In this document: piece by piece, positions 52,653-60,536 of the stretch
Layout: the number at the start of each line of letters is the position of its first letter
Numbering within the stretch: the stretch's first letter is position 1
Position numbers and translations under genes: made by a program
Assembly: GCA_965227535.1 (NCBI GenBank)
Contig: OZ245761.1
Span: 1,612,001-1,676,000, forward strand
Direction of reading: 5' to 3'
DNA: 64,000 bases
From: SZUA-430 sp965227535
GTDB lineage: Bacteria > Pseudomonadota > Alphaproteobacteria > Micropepsales > Micropepsaceae
The notes under the pieces: generated by a model
Database searches by the model: none
Seen by the model: the letters and a program-made list of their open reading frames with translations, nothing else
Told to the model about the DNA's origin: nothing

Positions 52653-53603
52653 TCACCGCGGATAATCCCCCCACAGCCACTCCAGCGCGCCGGGCAACGT
52701 CTGCTCCACCACGCGCGGATCCGCATGCCGCCCGCCGAGCGACAGCGTGAAGCGATACGCATACCCCTTCGCCGCCAGCACCGCGGCCATCCGTTGATTG
52801 GCGAGCGGCCAGTTGTGCCACGTCTCTTCCGGATCGTCGTGATGCAGATCCTTCTCGCCGACCTCCAGCCAAATCCGCAACGGCTTACGCGCGGCAGCAG
52901 GGATCAACGTCGCATGATACTCCCACGCCCCGCGCGGTGTGACGGCACTCACCGGCGACTGCTGATTCACATATGTGCCGGAATACGACAGCACACGCCG
53001 GTACCGCTCCGGATGAAACCACGCCATCGTGAACGCACAAGCCGCGCCCGAACTCACACCCATCGTCGCACGCCCGTCCGGATCGTCGGTCAGCGTCACG
53101 CCGGTCGCCGCCGCGACACGCGGCAAAACCTCCGTCTCGATGAAGTCGCTATAACGGCCCGACAGCGTGTCGTACTCCAACCCGCGCTGCGACCCTTGCG
53201 CATCGCCGCCGCCGCTGTCGACCAACACGGCCACCATCACCGGCACGCGCTTCGCCGCAATCAGATTGTCCAACACGCGCGGGATGCGGTTCACATAGTG
53301 ATACCCATCCTGCACCACGACAAACGGCGCAGGCGTTCCGGGGACATACTGCGCGGGCACATAAACCCAAACCGTCCGCGTGTAGGGCGCAGCCTCCGAT
53401 TGCTCGTGTTCTGCCGCCGCAATCCGGTTGCCGAACGCATCGCGCCGCTTGGTGATCTCATTCTCAAGCCGCCGGATGCCCGGGTAGATCGCACTGTCGC
53501 GCGAGTCCATCGTAAACGCATGCACCGCGCCCACCGGCACGCCCGCCCGCACCAGCGTCTCCGGCGCCGGCGCATAATCCGGTCCAATGACGACGTCGCT
53601 CAT
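52653..53603 (-). CDS. Esterase-like alpha/beta hydrolase (Fes family)
   Basis: 316 residues. Nucleophile Ser in ATMGVSSGAACAF, acid in WLEVGEKDLHHD, His in GGRHADPRV; DGYHYVNRIPRVLDNLI typical of enterochelin-esterase-like hydrolases. Ester bond hydrolysis; the substrate is unknown. Its ATG abuts the stop of the PhyH gene, so coupled translation is likely. Confidence 0.85.
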   Translation of the reverse strand: MSDVVIGPDYAPAPETLVRAGVPVGAVHAFTMDSRDSAIYPGIRRLENEITKRRDAFGNRIAAAEHEQSEAAPYTRTVWVYVPAQYVPGTPAPFVVVQDGYHYVNRIPRVLDNLIAAKRVPVMVAVLVDSGGGDAQGSQRGLEYDTLSGRYSDFIETEVLPRVAAATGVTLTDDPDGRATMGVSSGAACAFTMAWFHPERYRRVLSYSGTYVNQQSPVSAVTPRGAWEYHATLIPAAARKPLRIWLEVGEKDLHHDDPEETWHNWPLANQRMAAVLAAKGYAYRFTLSLGGRHADPRVVEQTLPGALEWLWGDYPR

Positions 53604-54539
53604 TCAGCGCCGCGACGTCATCGCCGCGCGATAAGGCGTGAGGTCCCAGTTCGGATACCTGATCTGCGCGCGCGCCAGCGTCGTCTCCGTCCAGTACGGA
53701 TCGCCGGGCCGCTGCACCCCAAAGCACGCCAACTGCTCCGGACTCGCATGATCGAAAATGTTGCGCCACGGCTTCTCGTGATGAAACTGCCAGGCGTGGA
53801 AGTTGATGCTCTCATCCCCCGCCTTCTTGAAACACACCATCACCGCATAACGATGCCCGTTCGGCGCCGTCAAATTCGTGCCGCGATGATAAACGTCGAT
53901 CGCATAGGGAATGGCGGTCCCGGCGGGCGACGCACTCGAACGCCCATAAGGCTTCAGCTGGTTCTGCAACGTCGCCTGCCACACCGGATCGAGGTTCAGC
54001 GAAGCCTCCGGCCCCGCGACCTGCGCACTATCCGGCCGCGTCACGTAATGCATCGCGCCATGCGCGTCGGTCACATCGGTGAAATAGCACAGGATGGTCA
54101 CCGAATTCTTCGTCGCGTCTTCCGACGGCGCCGTCAGTGTGTGATTGGAAAAATCGCAATGAAACGGCTGATCGTAATCCGCATCGCCCGTAAACTTCGC
54201 CCACGCCTGGCACTGATAGAGATGCACCGCGTCCGTCTTCAGCGCTTGCTTGGCAAAGGCGATCAACGCCGGATGCACGCCGATCAGGTTCAACGCCGGC
54301 GAACACTCGAACGGCCCCACCTCGATCGACTTGAACTGCGCCTTGTTGAAGCGACCAACCTCATCGCCCTTCTTCTTGTTCATCGGCTCGTCCGCGCCGG
54401 CCGTCCGCACGAACACCTTCTCGAAGTCCGCCCGCACGGCCGCCACTTCTTCAGCCGTAAAGAAGTCGCGGATCACGGCAGCGCCGTCGCGCCGCCACGT
54501 TTCGAGATGATCGGCGCTGAAGCGCTGAACCGAATGCAT
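53604..54539 (-). CDS. Phytanoyl-CoA dioxygenase-like (PhyH) protein
   Basis: 311 residues from ATG 54539 (AGGAGAAACCG upstream); the longer reading to 55043 is rejected because it is antisense to another gene. Iron ligands: HCDFSNH (His-x-Asp) near residue 126, Arg in a DVYHRGTNLT segment. Non-heme iron, 2-oxoglutarate-dependent oxygenase of unknown substrate. Operon with the esterase-like hydrolase. Confidence 0.9.
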   Translation of the reverse strand: MHSVQRFSADHLETWRRDGAAVIRDFFTAEEVAAVRADFEKVFVRTAGADEPMNKKKGDEVGRFNKAQFKSIEVGPFECSPALNLIGVHPALIAFAKQALKTDAVHLYQCQAWAKFTGDADYDQPFHCDFSNHTLTAPSEDATKNSVTILCYFTDVTDAHGAMHYVTRPDSAQVAGPEASLNLDPVWQATLQNQLKPYGRSSASPAGTAIPYAIDVYHRGTNLTAPNGHRYAVMVCFKKAGDESINFHAWQFHHEKPWRNIFDHASPEQLACFGVQRPGDPYWTETTLARAQIRYPNWDLTPYRAAMTSRR

Positions 54540-54662
54540 CGGTTTCTCCTGAGTGATCGTGGAAATTAACGCGGACCCGCCTCGCATTGCAAAGCCGCTG
54601 CTGGCGTTTGGGGTCCTTTGGCGTCGATGATAATATGCGCCTCGCACCACCCCGAGGCTTCC

Positions 54663-55106
54663 ATGACCGACGAAGAACTGAATGCCGTCCTCGCCATGAC
54701 CGAGGCGGCCGGCAACGCCTGGATGCGTGGCGACTTCGATGGCGGCTACGGCGCGCTGCTGACCAAAGGCGATGACGCCAGCATCTATGGACCCTTCGGC
54801 GGCCCCGCCGTTAATAGCACCCGCATGTGGAACGACGTCGGCCGCGCCGGCGTCAAACAATTCCGCAACGGCCACGCCCAGATTCAACTCGTGCGCTCTT
54901 ATGTGTCCGGCGATCTGTTGGTGCTGGTCCTGCTCGAAGAGCAAAGCGGAGAGGTCGGCGGCGTCGCCGATCAGCCCTGGTCCCTTCGGGTCACGCAAGT
55001 CTACCGCCGCGAGGCCGGCGCGTGGCGTGTCGTCCATCGCCACGCCGACCCGCTGGTCAAACGCCGAACGCTTCCTGAGACCGCAGCAATCGCGCGAGGC
55101 GATTGA
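54663..55106 (+). CDS. SnoaL/NTF2-like protein
   Basis: 147 residues from ATG 54663 (CCCGAGGCTTCC upstream). NTF2-like fold: NAVLAMTEAAGNAWMRGDFDGGYGALLTKGDDASIYGPFGG, strands VRSYVSGDLLVLVLLEEQSG, VTQVYRREAGAWRVVHRHADP. Typical of small ketosteroid-isomerase-like or unknown-function proteins. Convergent with the SDR (stops adjacent). Confidence 0.85.
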   Translation: MTDEELNAVLAMTEAAGNAWMRGDFDGGYGALLTKGDDASIYGPFGGPAVNSTRMWNDVGRAGVKQFRNGHAQIQLVRSYVSGDLLVLVLLEEQSGEVGGVADQPWSLRVTQVYRREAGAWRVVHRHADPLVKRRTLPETAAIARGD

Positions 55107-55889
55107 TTACCGCGGCGCCATCCGGATCGCGCCGTCCAGACGCAGACACTGACCGTTGAAATACGTGTTGCGCGTCAACTCCAGCACCAAACTGCCGAAC
55201 TCCTCCGGCTTGCCCAAACGCTTGGGAAACGGCACCGACGCCGCCAGACTGTCCAGCACGTTCTGCGGCGCACCCAACATCAACGGCGTCGCAAAGATGC
55301 CCGGCATAATCGAGTTCACCCGAATGCCCAGATCCATCAGATCGCGCGCCATCGGCAGAACGAGACCGTTCACCCCCGCCTTCGCCGAGCCATAGATCAC
55401 CTGCCCGATCTGCGCGTCCTGCGCGGCAACCGAAGCGGTCAGCGTGATCACCCCACGCTCGCCGTCTTCCAGCGCCTGCGTGCCCGCCATGCCCAACGCC
55501 GACAACGACGCCACGCGATAGCTCGCCGTCAAGATGCCCGCGACGCCGAACGCATAATCCTCCGTAGACGTCCTTTTATAGCCGTGCGTCTCCTTGTCGA
55601 ACGACAGCGTCTTGCCGCGCTTGGCCGCCATCGCGCAGTGCACCAGCACCCGCTCCTGCCCATGCGCGCCGCGCGCCTTGGCAAAGCCTTCGACGACGCT
55701 CTCCTCGCTCATGATGTCGACTTTGCAGAAGACGCCGCCGATCTCTTTCGCGACCGCCTCGCCGCCCGCGACGTTGATGTCGAAGATCGCAACCTTCGCC
55801 CCCGCCGCCGCCAAAGCCTGCGCACTCGCCTTGCCCAAGCCGGACGCGCCGCCCGTCACCACCGCCGCCGTCGTCTTGTCGATTTTCAT
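55107..55889 (-). CDS. Short-chain dehydrogenase, HSD10-like
   Basis: 260 residues. TGGASGLG nucleotide motif, catalytic Tyr and Lys in VIYGSAKAGVNGL, and a long C-terminal LGKPEEFGSLVLELTRNTYFNGQCLRLDGAIRM as in 3-hydroxyacyl-CoA/HSD17B10-type enzymes. The NNAG-type motif is altered to VHCAMAA, unusual in this family. Probably acyl-CoA or hydroxy-acid dehydrogenase. Confidence 0.85.
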   Translation of the reverse strand: MKIDKTTAAVVTGGASGLGKASAQALAAAGAKVAIFDINVAGGEAVAKEIGGVFCKVDIMSEESVVEGFAKARGAHGQERVLVHCAMAAKRGKTLSFDKETHGYKRTSTEDYAFGVAGILTASYRVASLSALGMAGTQALEDGERGVITLTASVAAQDAQIGQVIYGSAKAGVNGLVLPMARDLMDLGIRVNSIMPGIFATPLMLGAPQNVLDSLAASVPFPKRLGKPEEFGSLVLELTRNTYFNGQCLRLDGAIRMAPR

Positions 55890-56058
55890 GATTGCCTCCC
55901 GTTTGCAAAATAGCGATCCGCGAACTTAAGCCATCCGGACCGAACCGCAACGTGCTTGATGACAAAGCCTTTAGCTGCCTGCCTGCTTTCCGCCGCAACC
56001 GCGCCCCAATCCCGCCCAAGCCCGCGCGCTCTATGGCCGTCGCCAGAGGAGACGACTC

Positions 56059-56577
56059 ATGACCCGCATTCTCGTTCTTGCCGTAGCGCTCTTGAGCGCC
56101 GCCCTCATCACCTTCGCGACCGCAGCGCAAAACGGCCCGCGCGTCGGCACCAGCGAGCAAATCGACTACCAAGGCTTCCAATCGCTGACGCAGGAGGTCC
56201 ACGCCTATCGCGCCAAGCGCCTCGTCACGCTCGCGCAATTCCAAACGATGGCGCGCGAGCCGAACACGATCATCCTCGACGCTCGCTCGGCCGACGCCTA
56301 CGCCCAAGGCCACATCGACGGCGCGATCAACCTCAGCCTGACCGATTTCACCGCCCCCGCGCTAGCGGCCGTGCTGAAGAACCCGAACACGCGCATCCTG
56401 ATCTACTGCAACAACAACTTTGAGAACAACATCGCGCCGGTGGCTCTCAAGAGCGCCCCGCTCTCCCTCAACATCCAAACCTTCATCAACCTCTACGGCT
56501 ACGGCTACAAGAACGTCTACGAACTCGGCGACGTCGTAAACTTCAACGACCCAAAAGTCCGCTGGGTACGCGGCTAA
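56059..56577 (+). CDS. Secreted rhodanese-like protein
   Basis: 172 residues, RBS GAGGAGACGACTC. Signal peptide RILVLAVALLSAALITFATA. Rhodanese fold: NTIILDARSADAYAQGHIDGAINLSL and catalytic Cys in RILIYCNNNF, GYGYKNVYELGDVVNF. Likely periplasmic sulfurtransferase or redox-related protein. Confidence 0.9.
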   Translation: MTRILVLAVALLSAALITFATAAQNGPRVGTSEQIDYQGFQSLTQEVHAYRAKRLVTLAQFQTMAREPNTIILDARSADAYAQGHIDGAINLSLTDFTAPALAAVLKNPNTRILIYCNNNFENNIAPVALKSAPLSLNIQTFINLYGYGYKNVYELGDVVNFNDPKVRWVRG

Positions 56578-56799
56578 CGCTGCGAACGTTGATTGCGGGA
56601 GCCAATTACGATAAGGCTACCGCACCACACCGTTGCCAGGGAGGCGACAATGCGTAGTTCCAGCACCCCGCCTCACGGCCCAAGCGATATTCGCTGATCC
56701 CCGCACGCACGTGCGGACGTTTTGCACCCAGGCATGACTGAACGTCGGACAACGACACGTCAGCTCATGCCGACGCCTGCGAAATTCGGATCAAATACA

Positions 56800-57048
56800 A
56801 TGACATCGAAGGATGCGAAGGACGGCTCACCGCCGCCCAAGCCAAGACGTCGCCTGAACGCCTCGCAAAAGCGCGCGCTGAAAACGGCGCGCATGGCAAT
56901 TTACCTGAAGCAAGTCGGAAGAAAGGCCCAACGGGGCGTAGAGCCGAACGACCGGCGAGACTCATACGGCATCGGACAGAAACTCCGGCAAATCTCGCCG
57001 GAAGAAATGGATCTGCTGATGAGAGAGGACGAAGATATCGTCGAGTAG
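56800..57048 (+). CDS. Small basic hypothetical protein
   Basis: 82 residues from ATG 56800; earlier in-frame ATGs at 56722, 56734 and 56767 exist and the start is uncertain. Contains a helical stretch RALKTARMAIYLKQVGRKAQRGVEPNDRRDSYGIGQKLRQISPEEMDLLMREDEDIVE, which looks coding by amino acid alternation. No motif. Modest confidence that it is real. Confidence 0.5.
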   Translation: MTSKDAKDGSPPPKPRRRLNASQKRALKTARMAIYLKQVGRKAQRGVEPNDRRDSYGIGQKLRQISPEEMDLLMREDEDIVE

Positions 57049-57086
57049 ACGACCAAGGGGTCAGGCTTCAGCCTGGCCCTTCGCCC

Positions 57087-57407
57087 TCACAAAGGCTCAA
57101 CAACAACCGCCGTGCCGTAAGCCAACACCTCGGTGATGCCGTCGGTGATCTCGGTCGCGTCATAGCGCATGGCGATGATGGCGTTCGCGCCCACGTCTTT
57201 GCCGTGCGCGATCAGATCGTCGTAAGCCTCGGCGCGCGCCTGCTCCGCCAACTTCACAAACACCGACAACCGCCCGCCGAAGATCGATTGAATCGATCCA
57301 CCCAGATTGCTGATGATATTGCGCGACCGCACCGTAATGCCGCGCACCAACCCGATCACCCGCACAACCTTGTAGCCGGGAATATCGTTAGTGGTGGTGA
57401 CGATCAT
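57087..57407 (-). CDS. YbjQ/UPF0145 family protein
   Basis: 106 residues. MIVTTTNDIPGYKVVRVIGLVRGITVRSRNIISN, DLIAHGKDVGANAIIAMRYDATEI is the family signature. Function in the family is poorly known (putative heavy-metal/envelope-related). Unrelated to the TA pair to its right. Confidence 0.92.
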   Translation of the reverse strand: MIVTTTNDIPGYKVVRVIGLVRGITVRSRNIISNLGGSIQSIFGGRLSVFVKLAEQARAEAYDDLIAHGKDVGANAIIAMRYDATEITDGITEVLAYGTAVVVEPL

Positions 57408-57429
57408 TTGTTGGGTCTCCGTTGTCGAT

Positions 57430-57747
57430 CTACGACTTCACCAGTTCAAGCTTGACCTTACAACCGACCGCCGCGGCGGCTCGCTCAAGTGTGGCCAGAG
57501 TGATGTTGTGATCCTGCGGATCCAGAATGCGCTGAACCTGGTTACGGCTCGTGTGCAACTCCTTCGCCAGACCCGATATCGTCATGTCACGATTGTCCAT
57601 CCGCGCCTTCAACTGGCGAGCAATCGTTTTCTTCGCCGCCAAGGCGATGACCTCGTCATAAATGCCATCCTCCTTCAGGAACGCATCGAGCGACGAACCA
57701 ACATGCGGGTTCTTCCCGGCCGCCTTCTTGGCTCTGGTTTTTTTCAT
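57430..57747 (-). CDS. higA: XRE-family antitoxin (second pair)
   Basis: 105 residues. HTH DMTISGLAKELHTSRNQVQRILDPQDHNITLATLERAAAAVGCKVKLEL. ATG overlaps the toxin stop (ATGA-type). N-terminus is Lys/Ala rich. Represses and neutralises the partner toxin. Confidence 0.88.
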   Translation of the reverse strand: MKKTRAKKAAGKNPHVGSSLDAFLKEDGIYDEVIALAAKKTIARQLKARMDNRDMTISGLAKELHTSRNQVQRILDPQDHNITLATLERAAAAVGCKVKLELVKS

Positions 57748-58076
57748 CGCTTTACCTCTCTCATTCGTTTCAACGCCAAATTCAACTCGCGCACGGGCGT
57801 CGCCTGACTCTTCTTAATGAACCCGTGCAGCGCTACAATTTGTTGCTCGTGAAAGCAGAACAGTACGCGCGCAATCCGATCGCCCAAATCGCTTCGCAAC
57901 TCCCACAAACCCTTGCCCATCGATCGCACCAACGGCATCCCGACCGGCCACTCCGATTGAAGCGTGTGCAGGTCGGCGCCTACTTCTCGTCGATCCTCGC
58001 GCGACAACGACTTCAGAAATTCCCTTGCCGGCTCGTTCCCGTCGAGGGTTCGGTAGAACACGACAGGTATGATCAT
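57744..58076 (-). CDS. higB: RelE/HigB-like toxin (second pair)
   Basis: 110 residues. RelE-type core VVFYRTLDGNEPAREFLKSLSREDRREVGADLHTLQSEWPVGMPLVRSMGKGLWELRSDLGDRIARVLFCFHEQQIVALHGFIKKSQATP. Ribosome-dependent mRNA interferase of the HigB group. Upstream palindrome covers the promoter. Confidence 0.9.
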   Translation of the reverse strand: MIIPVVFYRTLDGNEPAREFLKSLSREDRREVGADLHTLQSEWPVGMPLVRSMGKGLWELRSDLGDRIARVLFCFHEQQIVALHGFIKKSQATPVRELNLALKRMREVKR

Positions 58077-58104
58077 CGGCCAGTCCGCATCGGTCCGACA
58101 GGGT

Positions 58105-58124
58105 ATGTACTATATAAAGTACAT
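58105..58124. promoter_or_regulatory. Operator and promoter of the second higBA pair
   Basis: ATGTACT, 6 bp, AGTACAT: perfect palindrome. On the minus strand TTGCCT, 17 bp, TACATA is a plausible promoter overlapping it, upstream of the toxin start at 58076. Confidence 0.75.
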
Positions 58125-58160
58125 TAAGGCAAGCCTAACCTAGTACCGCCTGCGCCTCCC

Positions 58161-59141
58161 TCAACAGCTCTTCTTCGGATTGTCCCGCGTCAGCGCGCAG
58201 ACCATCCGCATGCCGCGCGACGGGCCGTAGGTTAGCACGAGCTGCTCTTTCAGCGTCTCCCACTTGTCGCGCGTGTCGGCGACCGCCGCGTTGACGGCGC
58301 GTGCGAAGTTGCCCTTCGCGCCGCGCTGCGTCGCACCCTCGCCGATCGTCGGATCGATCCGCCCCTTGTCCTTGTTCAGCGCCAGATGCTTCACCCGCGG
58401 CGTGTCGCGCGGACCGTAGTTGCAGTTCGCGGCCTCCGAGATCGCCGACTTCGTCTCGAAGCAGCCGGAGATCAGCCCATCCGGAAACGCGGACGTGGTG
58501 CGAAGATCCAACCACGGCGCAGGCCCCGCCTGGCCCAACCCCGGCGGGTTCGCCGGCGAATAGGGCTCATCCGCATTCGCAACATCGGTCCAGTTCGAAT
58601 GCGAATAGAAATCCTGCGACGCGTGCAGCAGAAGGCCGAACGCCTCCAGCACATTGCACTTCGCGCGGCCCTTCACGCGCCCGCCATAGCTGCAGCTGAC
58701 GATCGTGGGAATCTGGCTGTTGTCGAGCGCGCCGTCCGCGTCCAGCAAATCGCCGGCCGCCTCAACCGCCGCCTCAAGCTGCTTCTCCATCCACGCGCGG
58801 CAAGCCTCAAGCTTCGCCTGCGCTTCCCGCTTCGTTTGCGGATAGCCCTTCACCACAAAATAATCGCCGCCGTCGCAATGCGCCTGCGCCTGAAAGACCA
58901 GCGTCCCGCGATCGGCAATCCCAACCGCGCCGAAACTGCCGCGCGCACCGGCAAGCGAATCCAACGTCCGCTTCTGAAAACAATCGTCGGCCGCGACACC
59001 CTTCGCACACGAGAGGGCCCGCCGCGTAATCCGCTCATGCTCCGCGTCCTGACCCAACCCGTGGATCGTACCGAACGCCGCCACCGTCGGCGCGGCGATC
59101 AACAGAAAGACAAAGGCTGCAACCGCCGCGGACGTTTTCAT
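58161..59141 (-). CDS. Secreted HET-C/phospholipase-C-like protein
   Basis: 326 residues from ATG 59141 (GCGAGGTTTT upstream). Signal peptide TSAAVAAFVFLLIAAPTVAA. EHERITRRAL near residue 32 and LLHASQDFYSHSNWTDV near residue 170 match the metal-binding pattern of HET-C and zinc-dependent phospholipase-C-like families. Many Cys (for example RALSCAKGVAADDCF, VSCSYGG, AKCNVLEAF). Possible secreted effector or lipid-acting enzyme. Confidence 0.78.
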   Translation of the reverse strand: MKTSAAVAAFVFLLIAAPTVAAFGTIHGLGQDAEHERITRRALSCAKGVAADDCFQKRTLDSLAGARGSFGAVGIADRGTLVFQAQAHCDGGDYFVVKGYPQTKREAQAKLEACRAWMEKQLEAAVEAAGDLLDADGALDNSQIPTIVSCSYGGRVKGRAKCNVLEAFGLLLHASQDFYSHSNWTDVANADEPYSPANPPGLGQAGPAPWLDLRTTSAFPDGLISGCFETKSAISEAANCNYGPRDTPRVKHLALNKDKGRIDPTIGEGATQRGAKGNFARAVNAAVADTRDKWETLKEQLVLTYGPSRGMRMVCALTRDNPKKSC

Positions 59142-59231
59142 AAAACCTCGCAAATCAGTACGCGCGAAAGCCTATCGCGCCCGCCCCCGCGGCGCTATCG
59201 TCCCGTCCGCCAAGCCATTGGGAGAACGATC

Positions 59232-60182
59232 ATGCAGAAACGCAGACTGGGACGATCCAATCTCGAAGCCGCACCCTTCTGCCTCGGCGGCAACGTCTTC
59301 GGCTGGACGTCCGATCGTGAGAATTCGTACCGTGTGCTCGACCGCTTCGCCGAGACGGGCCTCGCCTTGATCGACACCGCCGACGTCTATTCCGCCTGGG
59401 CGCCCGGCCACAAAGGCGGTGAGTCCGAAACCGTCATCGGCGAGTGGCTCAAGGCGCGCGGGCCCGTGACGCGCGCGAAGGTTCTGATCGCGACCAAAGT
59501 CGGCATGCTGGGCACGCGTCACGGCCTGAAGAAGGACAACATCGCCGCCGCCTGCGACGACAGCCTGAAGCGCCTCGGCATCGACGTCATCGACCTTTAC
59601 CAATCGCACCGCGACGACGACACGACGCCGCAAGAAGAAACGCTGGACGCCTTCGCAGGCCTCATCAAGGCCGGCAAGGTGCGCGCGCTCGGCGCCTCGA
59701 ACTTCACCGCCGCGCGTCTGCAAGAAGCGCTCGACACAGCCAAGAAACACAACCTCCCGCGCTACGAAACGCTCCAGCCGCTTTACAATCTCTCCGACCG
59801 CGAAGGCTTCGAAGGCGCACTGCAGGACTTGTGCGTGAAGGAAGACATCGGCGTCATCCCCTACTACGGCTTAGCGTCAGGCTTCCTGACCGGCAAATAC
59901 CGCTCCGAAGCCGACTTCAAGAAAAGCGTCCGCGGCATGCGCATGGGCAACTACTTGACCGCACGCGGGCAACGCATCCTGGCCGCGATGGACGAAGCCG
60001 CAGCCCAAACAAAAGCGACCCTCGCGCAAATCGCCCTCGCCTGGCTGATGACGCGCAAGTCCATCGCCGCCCCCATCGCCTCCGCGACCAGCCTGGAACA
60101 ATTCGACGAACTGTTAGGCGCGCTGAAACTCACGCTCACCCCCGCCCAACTCAGCGCCCTCGACAAGGCAAGCGCGCCGTAG
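59232..60182 (+). CDS. Aldo/keto reductase
   Basis: 316 residues from ATG 59232 (GGGAGAACGATC upstream). Tetrad: Asp in ALIDTADVYS, Lys in VLIATKVG, His in DLYQSHRDD; NADPH loops LGASNFTAARL and YYGLASGFLTGKY. Reduces aldehydes/ketones. Upstream in-frame extension is rejected as antisense to the HET-C-like gene. Confidence 0.92.
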   Translation: MQKRRLGRSNLEAAPFCLGGNVFGWTSDRENSYRVLDRFAETGLALIDTADVYSAWAPGHKGGESETVIGEWLKARGPVTRAKVLIATKVGMLGTRHGLKKDNIAAACDDSLKRLGIDVIDLYQSHRDDDTTPQEETLDAFAGLIKAGKVRALGASNFTAARLQEALDTAKKHNLPRYETLQPLYNLSDREGFEGALQDLCVKEDIGVIPYYGLASGFLTGKYRSEADFKKSVRGMRMGNYLTARGQRILAAMDEAAAQTKATLAQIALAWLMTRKSIAAPIASATSLEQFDELLGALKLTLTPAQLSALDKASAP

Positions 60183-60283
60183 CTTCCCAACCAGTTCGCC
60201 CCGCCACGACACGCATTCTTGATTTGATCGCACCGCCCGCGTCCAACTACGCGACAGCGTTTGGAACAGCGTGGGCCGCCACC

Positions 60284-60442
60284 ATGAAGCAATACGTAAG
60301 CATGGGCCTCATCACCTTCGCCGGCACGCTGGCCGGCGCGGCCATTGGCATCGCCACCGGCAGCTACATCATGGGCCTCGCCATCGGCGCCGCTATCGGC
60401 GCGGCCCTAGGCTTCGCCTGGACTCAGCCAACGAACCTGTAG
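60284..60442 (+). CDS. Tiny glycine-zipper membrane protein
   Basis: 52 residues. Nearly one continuous hydrophobic, Gly-patterned region (LITFAGTLAGAAIGIATGSYIMGLAIGAAIGAALGFAW), a glycine-zipper signature. ATG after a weak GTGGGCCGCCACC. Likely a small membrane or pore-like protein; function unknown. Confidence 0.6.
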   Translation: MKQYVSMGLITFAGTLAGAAIGIATGSYIMGLAIGAAIGAALGFAWTQPTNL

Positions 60443-60536
60443 CGCCGCCCTATTCCAGCACCGTCATCGAGAATTCTCTGGCCGCATCCCGCGCGCATGT
60501 GTTGGGATTGCGTCATCAGCGGCCAAGGAGAATTGC

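Noticed and set aside
53604..55043. Extended reading of the PhyH gene past 54539
   Set aside because: Antisense to the SnoaL-like gene; AGGAGAAACCG before ATG 54539 fixes the start.
58386..60182. Extended aldo/keto reductase reading from 58386
   Set aside because: Upstream part is antisense to the HET-C-like gene; ATG 59232 has GGGAGAACG.
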